A DNA stretch of 64,000 nucleotides from Palsa-504 sp963808615 (GCA_963808615.1 CAWEGV010000010.1:124001-188000); one strand, 5' to 3'. Counted from the first letter of the stretch, positions 38,932 to 47,630 are shown. Notes: a model not told the origin generated them from the sequence alone. Program-made: numbers and translations.

Positions 38932-39219
38932 TCACGGCAGAATCTTCCTGACACTCCGGCGGGCAGCACCCGAACCCGCACCCAGCTGGGCGACCAGCTC
39001 GGCAAGCACCAGCAGATCCGCCGTGCGAAACGGCGAACGCCCTGCCGACACCACCACGAACGGGTCCGCCGGCACGACATCGGTCCACTCCGCCGGCAGA
39101 CTCACCAGCTCACCGCTGTCATCGAAGAAGAAGACACGATCGGACTGCCAGGTCTTGCAGCGTTTCACGAACTCAAACGAGCGGCCGGACAACGGATGGA
39201 ACCGGTGCGTGACCCGCAC
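38932..39219 (-). CDS. DUF5372 family protein (copy 2)
   Basis: 95 residues from the GTG equivalent to copy 1. The open frame here runs well past the element edge into flanking DNA by chance. The shared, element-internal GTG is therefore preferred as the start. Confidence 0.6.
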   Translation of the reverse strand: MRVTHRFHPLSGRSFEFVKRCKTWQSDRVFFFDDSGELVSLPAEWTDVVPADPFVVVSAGRSPFRTADLLVLAELVAQLGAGSGAARRSVRKILP

Positions 39220-39275
39220 CCAATCCGGATACTTCCCACCCGCCGCATCACATGCAGTCGACAACTCGGTCGAAC

Positions 39276-39878
39276 AACGACGCTGGACGAGCGTGGACAT
39301 GGGTGGAACCACCGGCCAGGAACAAGAACACGACCAGGTTCTGGAGGTCACTGGCGGACAGGCTGTGGACGACTGTAATTCTTTCGTGATGCGTCGCTCG
39401 CTATACTCCCCTCTCGCGCAAGGAGGAAGCTGAGCACTGATCGCAGGTAGATGACTTGTTTCGACAGCACGGGCGTATCTTGCAGGCGAGTGATCGCTGG
39501 CTCGAATCACCCGAGAAGGTGCAGCAGCACAGTGCAGCAACCGCACCGACCCAGACCAGCCCCAGTACGGTCCCGTATGAACTGCTGACATGCGCCAATG
39601 GCCCGTACCGACCCCTATGCCTCCAGATGGCATGTGGGGTTGCCCTGTGCCATCAGCTAGACCTGGCCGACCACCCGGCACAACGTCTTGACCGTGGCCT
39701 CACCATCAATCATGGCGACGACCGTCTCGCCGTTCTCAGCGTTCGGCTGCTTACGTCCAGAAGGGGCCCGGCTTTGGAGTGTCAGACGGCTGCGGCCGGG
39801 TAGATGTCGCACTGTTGTCGGTCGAACCGGCACCGCGGGGAGGAAGGACTCAGCGAAGGCCGTTAAGAGACGGAGGTC
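39276..39878. other. Gap with no supported gene; fragment related to the 51.8-kb site
   Basis: No frame is convincing. At about 39585-39640 the sequence GCTGACATGCGCCAATGGCC, followed by CCGACCCCTATGCCTC, resembles the stretch just before the tmRNA-like end at 51.8 kb. Here it lacks the TTCGAAT arm. Confidence 0.4.
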
Positions 39879-40394
39879 ATGGTGAGCGAGTTCGACAAGG
39901 TAGCGGGAGAAGCAGAGAAGTTCGGCGAGCAGGAAGCCCAGAACAAGCTGGGCCAGGGCCAGCAGGGCCAGGGCCAGGGCACGTACGGCCAGGACCAGGG
40001 CCAGCAGGATCAGGGCCAGCAGGGCCAGGGCACGTTCGGCCAGGACCAGGGCCAGCAGGATCAGGGCCAGCAGGGCCAGGGCACGTACGGCCAGGACCAG
40101 GGCCAGCAGGATCAGGGCCAGCAGGGCCAGGGCACGTACGGCCAGGACCAGGGCCAGCAGGATCAGGGCCAGCAGGGCCAGGGCACGTACGGCCAGGACC
40201 AGGGCCAGCAGGATCAGGGCCAGCAGGGCCAGGGCACGTACGGCCAGGACCAGGGCCAGCAGGATCAGGGCCAGCAGGGCCAGGGCACGTACGGCCAGGA
40301 CCAGGGCCAGCAGGATCAGGGCCAGCAGGGCCAGGGCACGTACGGCCAGGACCAGGGCCAGCAGGATCAGGGCCAGGACAAGCAAGGGTACTAG
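39879..40394 (+). CDS. Gln/Gly-rich tandem-repeat protein
   Basis: 171 residues. A short helical head (SEFDKVAGEAEKFGEQEAQ) is followed by eight 17-residue units GQGTYGQDQGQQDQGQQ, one with Phe for Tyr, and the tail DKQGY. GGAGG lies 2 bases before the ATG and 5 before an in-frame GTG, so the GTG at 39882 may be the real start. There is no signal peptide. Other frames across the repeat are also open because the unit is 51 bases and GC-rich. This frame is preferred for its start signal and non-repeat head. The composition is prion-like or gel-forming, and the role is unknown. Confidence 0.65.
   Translation: MVSEFDKVAGEAEKFGEQEAQNKLGQGQQGQGQGTYGQDQGQQDQGQQGQGTFGQDQGQQDQGQQGQGTYGQDQGQQDQGQQGQGTYGQDQGQQDQGQQGQGTYGQDQGQQDQGQQGQGTYGQDQGQQDQGQQGQGTYGQDQGQQDQGQQGQGTYGQDQGQQDQGQDKQGY
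39972..40376 (+). repeat. 51-bp tandem repeat, eight units
   Basis: Eight nearly identical 51-base units, each containing GGCACGTACGGCCAGGACC. Unit 2 has GGCACGTTCGG instead, and the last unit is slightly short. The near-identity implies recent expansion or gene-conversion homogenisation. Confidence 0.95.
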
Positions 40395-40712
40395 GCCGCC
40401 ATCTGAAACGTGCTTAGCCGCGGCGGCTACCTGGCCGTTGGGACCGTGGATGTTTACTCCGGCCCGTGGGGCCGGGCGTGCGCTGCGAGCGGTCGTGCGG
40501 CTGGCGTTCCTCGCAGGCCAGATTCACTCCGCTTGTCGCCATGATCGGGTGCTGGCATGTGCGGTACTGCGGCTGACGTTGAATGCAATACCACCGGAAC
40601 GACGGCTACCAGAGCGTATCTGTAGGCAGGGAGCCAGGGTTCGGGTCCCTTACTGGGTGCGATGGCACGGCGCACAGGGCTTGTAGGGACACCTCACGGC
40701 ATCCTAGCCTGA

Positions 40713-40997
40713 GTGTCGGAGGTTCTAGAACTCGTCGGTACGCTGCTGGCCGCCGGTACGGGGAGGGATGGCAAGGTGTCTGAGCACGTGGTGAACGACC
40801 TCGACAAGCTCAAGGGAATCGGCCCCCAGTACAAGGAGATGCTCAAGAGTATTGGCGTTGATTCGATCAAGGAGCTGCGTCACCGCAACCCGTCGCACCT
40901 GAAAGAGATGATCGAAGAGCGGCACGGACCGGTTGTAGGGCTGTCCGAGCATGAGGCGCAAACCTGGATCGACGAAGCAAAGGCTTACCAGGAATAG
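40713..40997 (+). CDS. Helix-hairpin-helix protein (DUF4332-like)
   Basis: 94 residues as called, though a GTG at about 40776 could be the start. DLDKLKGIGPQYKEMLKSIG is a helix-hairpin-helix motif as in DUF4332 and RadA/RuvA-type DNA-binding modules. IKELRHRNPSHLKEMIEER is the second helical pair. It probably binds DNA or protein. It follows the repeat protein by about 320 bases, and no operon is evident. Confidence 0.7.
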   Translation: MSEVLELVGTLLAAGTGRDGKVSEHVVNDLDKLKGIGPQYKEMLKSIGVDSIKELRHRNPSHLKEMIEERHGPVVGLSEHEAQTWIDEAKAYQE

Positions 40998-41059
40998 CTC
41001 GATCAGTATCGCCTGGGACCAGTTCATTGTCGCTTTACGGTTGTCGCTGACCGGAATCG

Positions 41060-41432
41060 TCATCGTCCAAGAGGCCCAGGATGCTGCCGTCGGGTCTGTA
41101 AACCCCAGAAAATGCCGGTCGGGTCGGCTTCGATCTCGTCAAATGCCGTGTCGAGGGACCAGGGTCGGGGTCGTCATAGCGGTGCCAGCGGCCGGTGCGG
41201 TCGGCCCAGTACAGGCTCCAGTGGTGGGTGGTGGCGCTGTAGCGCAGCTGGGCGACGCGTACCTTGGACCATTCGGCCAGGTTCGGGTGCCACGGCGGCC
41301 GGCACTCGAAGATGGTGGCAGAGTTGCCGCGGACGGCGCTTCGACGCGAACCTGGTGGAGAAGGCGGGCTGGGACCCGGGCTCGGCAGTACTTGCGGATC
41401 TTGGCGACGTCGGTCTCTGGTGGTGCTGCCAC
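41060..41432 (-). pseudogene. DUF3024 family protein, two frameshifts
   Basis: Joined across three frames it reads PETDVAKIRKYCRARVPARL, IFECRPPWHPNLAEWSKV, VAQLRYSATTHHWSLYWADR and DEIEADPTGIFWG. This is the DUF3024 pattern of about 120 residues. One restored base near 41155 links the last two blocks. The function is unknown. Confidence 0.55.
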
Positions 41433-41542
41433 CCGACCACGGTGAGGCGTTAGCTGGCTAGCCGTGGCCGTGATCGCCGCGGTGCCTGCTACGCCTAGAC
41501 ATCTAGTCGAAAGTTAGACCAACACGGCCTATAGTTCTAACC

Positions 41543-41840
41543 ATGTCGACAGCCGCGACGCCCGTGCCGTTGTCTGAGGCCAAGGCACGCCTGTCTGAGC
41601 TGGCCAGGCGGGTCCGCCAGCAACACGAGCGGATTACCTTGACCCGCAATGGCGAGCCCGAGGCTGTCTTGCTCTCGGTGGATGACCTTGAGGGCCTGGA
41701 GATGACCCTGGAAATCCTCGGTGACCGATGCTGTCGCGCGCATCACCGAGAGCCTGGCGGCCCTGGGGCGCGGTGAGCCTGGCGCTGACATGGCGACGGT
41801 ACGCCAGGATCTGGCCCGGCGCCGCGTCACCGGCGCGTGA
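41543..41840 (+). pseudogene. Phd/YefM-type antitoxin, frameshift
   Basis: MSTAATPVPLSEAKARLSEL and ITLTRNGEPEAVLLSVDDLE are the DNA-binding and dimerisation part of a Phd/YefM antitoxin. An indel near 41724 shifts the frame. The continued frame AVARITESLAALGRGEPG runs to a TGA that overlaps the toxin GTG, the normal antitoxin-toxin junction. If the indel is real, the toxin lacks its neutralising C-terminus. Confidence 0.7.
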
Positions 41841-42130
41841 CGGCCGAGCCTCCGCGGCGGTACGAGATCCGGTTCCAGCCTGCCGCGCGGCGACCGATTG
41901 CCGAATGGCTTCCGGAAGCTGTTGCCGCTGCGGCACTGGAGTTCTGTGCCAGCGCGCTTGCGGTCAACCCTCACCGGGTCGGCAAGCCGCTGGCCGGGCC
42001 GCTCACTGGCTGTCATGGCGCGCGGCGCGGCACCTACCGCGTCGTCTACCAGATCGACGCGAACAGCCGCGTCGTCCATGTCCTCGATATCGACCACCGC
42101 TCGGAGATCTACCGCCGATCCCAACGGTGA
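41837..42130 (+). CDS. RelE/ParE-family toxin
   Basis: 97 residues from a GTG overlapping the antitoxin stop. RYEIRFQPAARRPIAEWLPE, NPHRVGKPLAGPLTG, RRGTYRVVYQID and VHVLDIDHRSEIYRR are the standard RelE motifs, and the catalytic-site Arg and Tyr region is intact. It is probably a ribosome-dependent mRNA interferase. Confidence 0.85.
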   Translation: MTAEPPRRYEIRFQPAARRPIAEWLPEAVAAAALEFCASALAVNPHRVGKPLAGPLTGCHGARRGTYRVVYQIDANSRVVHVLDIDHRSEIYRRSQR

Positions 42131-42328
42131 CCGTCGATACTCGCTTTGCCGGAGCTTGATCATGCCCAATACGTGCCTAAATCGGCCTGAGCAGCAGCAC
42201 CGCCGTCCGCATTAGCCCAGGTCTGGCGCGCTGGGGCCGGGCCACTATTAGGATGGGTGCCGCGGCCCGGGGTCGATCCGGCGCCGGCCGGCCGACTGGG
42301 CCTCCGGGCGCCGTGGAGAGTGTTGGAG

Positions 42329-42415
42329 ATGACCCGGGAAGCCGATGTGGTCCGGTCGCTGGTCGAGCTGGCCGACACCCTGGTCATTGAGCCGCTTCCG
42401 CCAGACCCTTCTTGA
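42329..42415 (+). pseudogene. N-terminal fragment resembling GAF-ANTAR regulators
   Basis: MTREADVVRSLVELADTLV matches the start of actinobacterial GAF-ANTAR proteins, then turns into unrelated IEPLPPDPS and stops. GGAG directly precedes the ATG. It is a very short match. Confidence 0.3.
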
Positions 42416-42843
42416 GGTCGTCGGGCCCCGTGTCCATCGACCGGAACACTTGTGGTCTTCGCCGCGCCCGATCAGGCCGCCAGGGGCCGCGGCATACCTG
42501 CGGCCCATTTCACCTAGGTGAAGGCTGGTGCGCAGGCTCCGGCCTGGTTTACATCGGTCCGGCCGCCGGGAAGACTGGGGCTTGGACCCAGAACCGCGAC
42601 ATGCGGGATAGCTCGTCCAGACCCCGCGCGCATCCCGCCTTTCGTCTGATGGAAAGGCGTGCCATGAGATCCTCGAGCGTGCCGGACCCGGATGGGTCCG
42701 GCCACCATCTTGATCAGCACACCGGCGATCCGGTGCGGCGTCTGCGCGTTCCAGCCGCGGGCGCCGCGCCCCGGCAGGGCCGGGCCGCGAGCCCGGCCGG
42801 CCCGGCCCGCATCAGGCACTGGCCGGGGTCCGGGCGGCCGGGC
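42416..42843. other. Gap with no supported gene
   Basis: The frame upstream of the NUDIX gene is open but low-complexity (Arg/Ala/Pro/Gly), without family character. Confidence 0.45.
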
Positions 42844-43314
42844 GTGCGCCGCGAGTATGACCATCAGCCCGGTGCCCCCGCGGCCAGCTGCGTGGCCCCG
42901 TGCGCGTTCGCCGCGGTCCGCGACATCACCGGGCGGCTGCTGCTGGTGCGCCGCTGTGATACCGGCGACTGGGAGTTGCCCGGCGGGCACGTCGATCCCG
43001 GCGAGAGCGCCTCCGATGCGGCGGTCCGGGAGACCGCCGAGGAGTCCGGCATCACCGTGGAGGTCACCGGCCTGGTCGGCATCTACACCGACCCCGGCCA
43101 CGTCATCGCCGACCCGCGGGGGCTAGTGCGCCAGCCGTTCGCGGTGTGCTTCCACGCCCGCCCGCTGTGCGGCAGCCTTAGTGGTGACCAGGTGGAGACC
43201 AGCGAGGCCCGGTGGTTCACCGCCGGCGACATCCCCGCCCTGCCGATCCGCCCGGCCATGCGCCTGCGGATCGGCCACGCGCTGGCCCCCGGCCGCCCCT
43301 GCCACATCGGCTGA
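42844..43314 (+). CDS. NUDIX hydrolase
   Basis: 156 residues from a GTG chosen where family-like sequence begins (REYDHQPGAPAASCVAPCAF). The NUDIX box is GGHVDPGESASDAAVRETAE followed by ESGI, matching G-x5-E-x7-REUXEEXGU. The fold is complete through the C-terminal helix. It hydrolyses a nucleoside-diphosphate-linked compound; the substrate is unknown. Confidence 0.8.
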   Translation: MRREYDHQPGAPAASCVAPCAFAAVRDITGRLLLVRRCDTGDWELPGGHVDPGESASDAAVRETAEESGITVEVTGLVGIYTDPGHVIADPRGLVRQPFAVCFHARPLCGSLSGDQVETSEARWFTAGDIPALPIRPAMRLRIGHALAPGRPCHIG

Positions 43315-43596
43315 CATCGGCCATCCCGCGGCTGGCCGCACCGCCCCGGTCACGGCACAGGTCGAACGTGCCGATGCCGCCGGTGCCGAGGGCCCCGCAT
43401 CGCGGCGACGGCGCCATGACGCAGGGCATCATCCGGCTCTACGTTGGCTTCGCCGTGCCTGCGTGTAAGCGTCTGGCGATAACGGCATCGCTGCTCCAGC
43501 CCCCGGCAGCGGCAGGAACTACTGCCCCCCGGCATACGGCGTAGGCGGGCACCAAGTAACTAGCAAGTTTTTTCCGGAACCTGATAACTTGTCAGC

Positions 43597-43947
43597 GTGG
43601 CGAGCTGGACGTTCCTGACCACCCACGCGCGGGTTCTGCTGCTGGTCGCCCATGACCCCGGGGTGCGCCTGCGCGACATCGCGGCCAGCCTGGACATCAC
43701 CGAACGCGGCGCGTTCGGCATCATCACCGACCTGGTCGAGGCCGGCTATGTGGTCAAGGAGAAAGACGGCCGCCGCAACCGCTACCACATCCAGGCGCAC
43801 CTCCCGTTGCCCGAACCCACCGCCCGGGAACGCACCGTCGGTGAGGTGCTGGCCCTGCTGGCCGGCACCGACGCGACCAGGCCCGCGGAGTGCGAAGCGA
43901 ACGGGAGGAGGCAGGGACATGACCGACGTATGGGTCGCGAACGATGA
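43597..43947 (+). CDS. Winged-helix regulator (MarR-like)
   Basis: 116 residues from a GTG. LRDIAASLDITERGAFGIIT is the recognition helix-turn-helix and VVKEKDGRRNRYHIQ the wing. It lacks the long C-terminal dimer helix of full MarR proteins. The next gene starts inside its end, so the two are probably co-translated. Confidence 0.75.
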   Translation: MASWTFLTTHARVLLLVAHDPGVRLRDIAASLDITERGAFGIITDLVEAGYVVKEKDGRRNRYHIQAHLPLPEPTARERTVGEVLALLAGTDATRPAECEANGRRQGHDRRMGRER

Positions 43948-44212
43948 GGGTAGCGAGATCGTCCGCGCGCGGGATATCGCGGTGGCCAGCCTGGACTACG
44001 ACGGCAACGTCAACGTGCGGCTGCTCGGCGCGGACGGCGCGGTCGTGACCGTCGTCGCGCACCGGGCACATCGTGAGGAGCGCCGGCCTGACGAGTTTCA
44101 CCGCCAGCTCATCCGCGTCATCGCCGAACTGTCCGACGCGGCGGGAACGTTCCTGGTGCGGGCGGTGCACGACGAGACGCGTGGCTGGCAGTGGGTCACC
44201 GAGCTGCTGTAA
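43919..44212 (+). CDS. Small protein coupled to the winged-helix gene
   Basis: 97 residues. The ATG follows a very strong GGGAGGAGGCAGGGAC signal. MTDVWVANDEGSEIVRARDI and NVRLLGADGAVVTVVAHRAH suggest a beta-rich fold, and FHRQLIRVIAELSDAAG a helix. No family is recognised. The 29-base overlap with the regulator suggests related function. Confidence 0.6.
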   Translation: MTDVWVANDEGSEIVRARDIAVASLDYDGNVNVRLLGADGAVVTVVAHRAHREERRPDEFHRQLIRVIAELSDAAGTFLVRAVHDETRGWQWVTELL

Positions 44213-44221
44213 CGCCGAGCG

Positions 44222-44736
44222 TCAAAGGGCGCGGTCGTCCCGCGGGTCGGTATGGCCCTCCTTGCGGCGCTGGTCCTCGACCATAGAGGCGACGTACCGT
44301 ACGCACACCTCGAACGCCAGCGGGTCTTGCGCGTGATGTCGCGCAGCGTGTCCATGAGCGTGACCATGTTCTGCACGGTGCGGTCCGGCAGGCCCTGCAC
44401 GCCCATGAGTTCCCGCCGCCAGCCTGGCGTCGCCGGTGACCGCCGCCGCCCGCGTGGAGGCGTCCGCGAGCGCCGCCATTGGCCAGGGTGCTGGTTGAAA
44501 GCGGGGCGGTCCTCGCCAAGTGCCCAGCCCCCGGCCGGGACCACGGACAGGTGGCCGTTGCGGGTCTCGCCGGCAGCAGCCAGGCGAGCATGCGCAGGCC
44601 GTTCCGCAGCAGATGATCGCGGCTGAGTTTGTCGGCGGCGGCGATGACGGCCTCGGCGATGGCCGCGTTCGCGTAGTGAGCCGGGGGGCCGGCCACGGCC
44701 ACGCCGCATCGGCGGGCGGCTCGCCGATTCGAGAAC
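44222..44736 (-). pseudogene. Degenerate gene fused to a truncated excisionase
   Basis: Readable pieces in three frames include AIAEAVIAAADKLSRDHLLR, RTVQNMVTLMDTLRDITRKT and LAFEVCVRYVASMVEDQRRK, ending DPRDDRAL. At least three frameshifts separate them. The family is not recognised. Confidence 0.35.
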
Positions 44737-44906
44737 GTCCGGCGGCTGATGCCGAGAGCGGCGCACACCTCCGCGATGGTGAGCTTGTCCCGCTCTCGGG
44801 AGCCGCGGACCTGATCAGCGCCGGGCATGACGGCACCTCTCAGCCGCAGTGTCGCACGGTCGTCCGGCTCGGATCGCCGAACCGGCCAGCGCAGCCGCTT
44901 GTCCAT
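44737..44906 (-). pseudogene. Excisionase-type protein, truncated (copy B)
   Basis: MDKRLRWPVRRSEPDDRATL runs in frame into MPGADQVRGSRERDK and LTIAEVCAALGISRRT, then switches to unrelated sequence. The second half of the helix-turn-helix protein and any integrase are missing. AAGGAGATCCACC precedes the ATG. Confidence 0.6.
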
Positions 44907-45237
44907 GGTGGATCTCCTTCCGGGTGGTTCCGGCAGCAGCGGGTTCCTCGCCAGGAACGCGTCATTCCGTGCGGTGGGGATGCCACCCCGCCGACGGGCT
45001 CCGCGAACGGTCAGCCCCCTGCTTGTCCCGGGCACACGGAAAGCAGATATCAGGCGCTTGCCACAGACGATGGGGAGTGGATCGGGGATGAAACCCCGCG
45101 AGTGAAGTACTGATGCCTAGTTCCACGCCAGAACGGCGATCTGATGTTGCCGGTGCCCCGGGCGTTCAGCCCGACACCTTCGGAGCCCTTGCTCGGCTCC
45201 GATAACCACTATGCGGGCTACGACCACTGAACGCAAA
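44737..45237. repeat. Excisionase-leader repeat, copy B
   Basis: The counterpart of 17535-18035 in the same orientation. The break in homology at about 44736 falls inside the excisionase helix-turn-helix. Confidence 0.7.
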
Positions 45238-45265
45238 CACAGACACGCGCGTCCTGTTTGTGGAT

Positions 45266-45275
45266 ACAAATTTGT
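45266..45275. promoter_or_regulatory. Palindrome upstream of vapBC-like operon
   Basis: ACAAATTTGT is a perfect AT-rich palindrome inside the direct repeat TTTGTGGATACA / TTTGTGATACA, 15 bases before the antitoxin ATG. It probably overlaps the promoter, and toxin-antitoxin complexes usually bind there. Confidence 0.35.
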
Positions 45276-45289
45276 GATACATTAGCCGT

Positions 45290-45586
45290 ATGACGGCTTC
45301 GGATACGCACACCGTGGGCCTGCGGGACTTGCGGCATCACACCAGCGAGGTGCTGGCTCGGGTGCGGCACGGTGAGACCATTGATGTGACCGAGCACGGG
45401 CGGCTCATCGCGCGGATCGTCCCGGTGGGGAACCGTCAGCCTACTCCGGTGCTGGCGCGCCTGGCCGAATCGGGACGCGCGACTCTCGCCCAGCGGCCTG
45501 GATATCGTCCGCGCATGCGCCCCGGCGACGGGACCAACCGGCTGTCTGACGCTCTCGCGGCGATCCGGGATGAGGAACGCTGGTGA
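45290..45586 (+). CDS. Phd/VapB-type antitoxin
   Basis: 98 residues. The N-terminal Phd/YefM DNA-binding fold is HTVGLRDLRHHTSEVLARVR followed by GETIDVTEHGRLIARIVPV. The C-terminal part, LSDALAAIRDEERW, would bind the toxin. It overlaps the toxin start by 4 bases and lies behind an AT-rich palindrome, so autoregulation with the toxin is expected. Confidence 0.88.
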   Translation: MTASDTHTVGLRDLRHHTSEVLARVRHGETIDVTEHGRLIARIVPVGNRQPTPVLARLAESGRATLAQRPGYRPRMRPGDGTNRLSDALAAIRDEERW

Positions 45587-45984
45587 GCTTGTACTACGCC
45601 GACACCTCCGCGGTGATCAAGCTCCTGGCCGAGGAAACCCACTCCGGTGCCTTCGCGGCGTTCTATGACGCACATGCCGATGCCGAGTGGGTCAGCTCGG
45701 CGCTGCTGCGGATCGAGGTGAGCAGGGCTGTGGCCCGTGCCATGCCCGCGCTGCTGCCGGAAGCGCGCGACTTGCTGCTCGCCTTCTCCACCATCGCCAT
45801 CGATGACGACGTCGTGGAGGGCGCGATCAACGAGCCCGACCGTACGCTCCGCTCGCTGGATGCGATCCACCTGGCTACCGCTCGCATCCTTGGCCCGGAT
45901 CTTGATGCTGTGGTCAGCTATGACGACCGCCTGATCAAGGCCGCGACCGACGCGGGCCTGGCCACGGTGTCGCCGCTAGACTGA
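45583..45984 (+). CDS. VapC-type PIN-domain toxin
   Basis: 133 residues from a GTG. Acidic PIN residues are visible in YYADTSAVIKL, LLRIEVSRAV, RSLDAIHLATA and VVSYDDRLIKAA. It is a predicted Mg-dependent RNase whose target is unknown. Both genes of this module are intact, unlike the RelBE pair 4 kb upstream. Confidence 0.9.
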   Translation: MSLYYADTSAVIKLLAEETHSGAFAAFYDAHADAEWVSSALLRIEVSRAVARAMPALLPEARDLLLAFSTIAIDDDVVEGAINEPDRTLRSLDAIHLATARILGPDLDAVVSYDDRLIKAATDAGLATVSPLD

Positions 45985-46796
45985 GCGCTGCCCGGGAATG
46001 GGCAAGTCCAGGCGGCAACCGAAGGTCCGGCATGGACAACCTGGGCGTAGGCGTCCAGAGCCAGCTGAACCGTCGCGGCCGCCAAAGCAGGTTTCCCAGC
46101 TGTCTCCGTCCGAGGTGCAGCGGATTGCCCCGGCCTCCCGGCGGGCCAGGTACCTGGCCCGGGCGGCGTCGAATCCTCGTTGACCTGCTGCTCATGCATC
46201 GCCTGGCGCAGCTGCTGGATGCGGGCCTGGGGCCGTCCAGCATCCCGTTCCCCGGCGATATCATGGGTTCTCCCCCAAGTCGGCCAGACTGCTACTGAGT
46301 GCAGTCTCCCGCGTGACCGTCCCGAGATCGTACGGTAACTGGCACCCGCCGCCGCCCGCGGTCCAGATCCACGCCTCGGCGGGGCCGAGCGCGCGGTTCA
46401 CGGTGCCGAGGAGGTCGTCGCGGACAGCGACCTGGCCGGCCGCGTCCTTCATCCGGGCGGCGGACTGCACTCGCTGCTTCCTTAGTGCCGCGCCGGGTTA
46501 ACGCCAGGCATGGCCGCCGCGAGCTGGCGGTGCGCCCTGCTCCATACGCTCGGCAGTCAGGAGGTTCTCCCGGGGCAGTCGCGTCGGCGGCATCGTGCCG
46601 GTGGCCAGCAGGCAAACTGAGCTGCCCCTCCGACAGCAGGCTCACCCGTGAGGGATGATGCCGTGGCGTCGTGATCAGGCGGATGCTGACGGTATGCGGA
46701 GTGGCCCCATTCCTATGCTCCGCAAGGTTCATCTGTGCGGCGGGGAAGGAGTGCCGCGGTCGCGGCAGGCCTGAGCTGGCCTTGAGGACAGACATC
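45985..46796. other. Gap with weak remnants only
   Basis: On the minus strand near 46380-46450, QVAVRDDLLGTVNRALGPAE followed by AWIW recalls the region before the kinase tail in NarL-type sensor proteins. It is too short to call. Nothing else is supported. Confidence 0.35.
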
Positions 46797-46961
46797 ATGA
46801 GACAGCAGCCATGGCACGCGTGTGGCCGGCAGCAGCCGTGCCTGCGGCTGCGCGGATGGCTAGCGCGCTACGTATGGCCGAGCTATGACCAGGCCCGGTT
46901 CATCGAAGCCGCTAAGCGCGACATGGAGAAATTGATCGAAGGGGAGCCGGAACTGAATTAG
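46797..46961 (+). CDS. Doubtful 54-residue protein
   Basis: An ATG frame ending RFIEAAKRDMEKLIEGEPELN with a plausible helix. No ribosome-binding site and no family. It may be chance. Confidence 0.2.
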   Translation: MRQQPWHACGRQQPCLRLRGWLARYVWPSYDQARFIEAAKRDMEKLIEGEPELN

Positions 46962-47033
46962 CGGCACGGGAAGCCCGGACCTTCGCTGTGGCTGTCCTCC
47001 TCGCTTTGCCTGCCGCACTTTACCCTCCCGGCT

Positions 47034-47611
47034 TTGACCAGCTCGGCCCCGGACTGCGGCGTGTGCGCAGCCGTAGACGTGCACTACCTGAGGACCGGCG
47101 GCGCCCGGGCGGCAGGCGTGCTAGCCGCCGATGCCGACTTCGTGCACATGCTGGCCGAACGCACCGGGGCAGCCTCCCGGTGCCGCCCTACAGGATCGGA
47201 CAGTTCTACCGGCGCGAGCTGCCGCCGCTACGCGCGGTCCCTGGACGATCTGAGCGGGCTGGGCCCGCTGGTGGTCGGCGGCTACGCCGGCCAGGTCCCT
47301 CCCGGTCGGCCCGGCCTGGGCGCGCAAGCGCAGGCCGAGTTCGGCATCGCGGTGATCGGGGTGGCCAAGTCCCGGTTCCGCACCGCGGCCCACGCGGTGC
47401 CGGTCCTGCGCGGATCCTCGGCACGCCCGCTGTTCGTCACCGCGGCCAGGATGCCCGCAGCCCACGCGCCGTATCTGGCCCGGCGCATGGCCGGCCGTAC
47501 CGGCTGCCCGGCACCCTGCGCCGTGCCGGCACCCTCGCGCGGCAGGTCGCCCGCCGCCACCATGACCGAGCGCCAGCCCGGCCGACCTACACACGCGCGA
47601 AATGCGGCTAG
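47034..47611 (+). pseudogene. Endonuclease V-like gene, decayed
   Basis: CGVCAAVDVHYLRTGGARAA carries the first catalytic Asp, VPPYRIGQFYRRELPPLR (shifted frame) the substrate wedge region, and FGIAVIGVAKSRFRT the conserved Lys. The motif usually VVDGYA reads VVGGYA, so a second catalytic Asp is lost. There are at least two frameshifts. Substitution at an active-site residue points to real decay rather than sequencing error alone. Confidence 0.6.
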
Positions 47612-47630
47612 ATGGGGACATTCACCCTAA

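Larger units (their letters stand above)
35629..39272 (-). mobile_element. Serine-recombinase element, copy 2 (inverted)
   Basis: The second 3,641-bp copy (35632-39272), bounded by AAC (GTT on the other strand) at 35629-35631 and 39273-39275. Its four genes and spacing match copy 1. Its target, read in recombinase orientation, is GTTGTTAGCACTGG. Only the GTT core and the GTT before it are shared with the other target. It lies between the methyltransferase gene and an unannotated stretch. Confidence 0.75.

Noticed and set aside
39972..40376. Possible CRISPR array
   Set aside because: Units are contiguous 51-base coding repeats without variable spacers.
39657..40385. Long minus-strand frame with repeated LLALILLALVLAVRALA
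   Set aside because: It is the complement of the Gln/Gly repeat; it has no start signal and the hydrophobic repeat follows from codon complementarity.
39779..40417. Collagen-like Gly-Pro frame across the 51-bp repeat
   Set aside because: Alternate frame of the same repeat; the upstream part is Arg-rich noise without a ribosome site.
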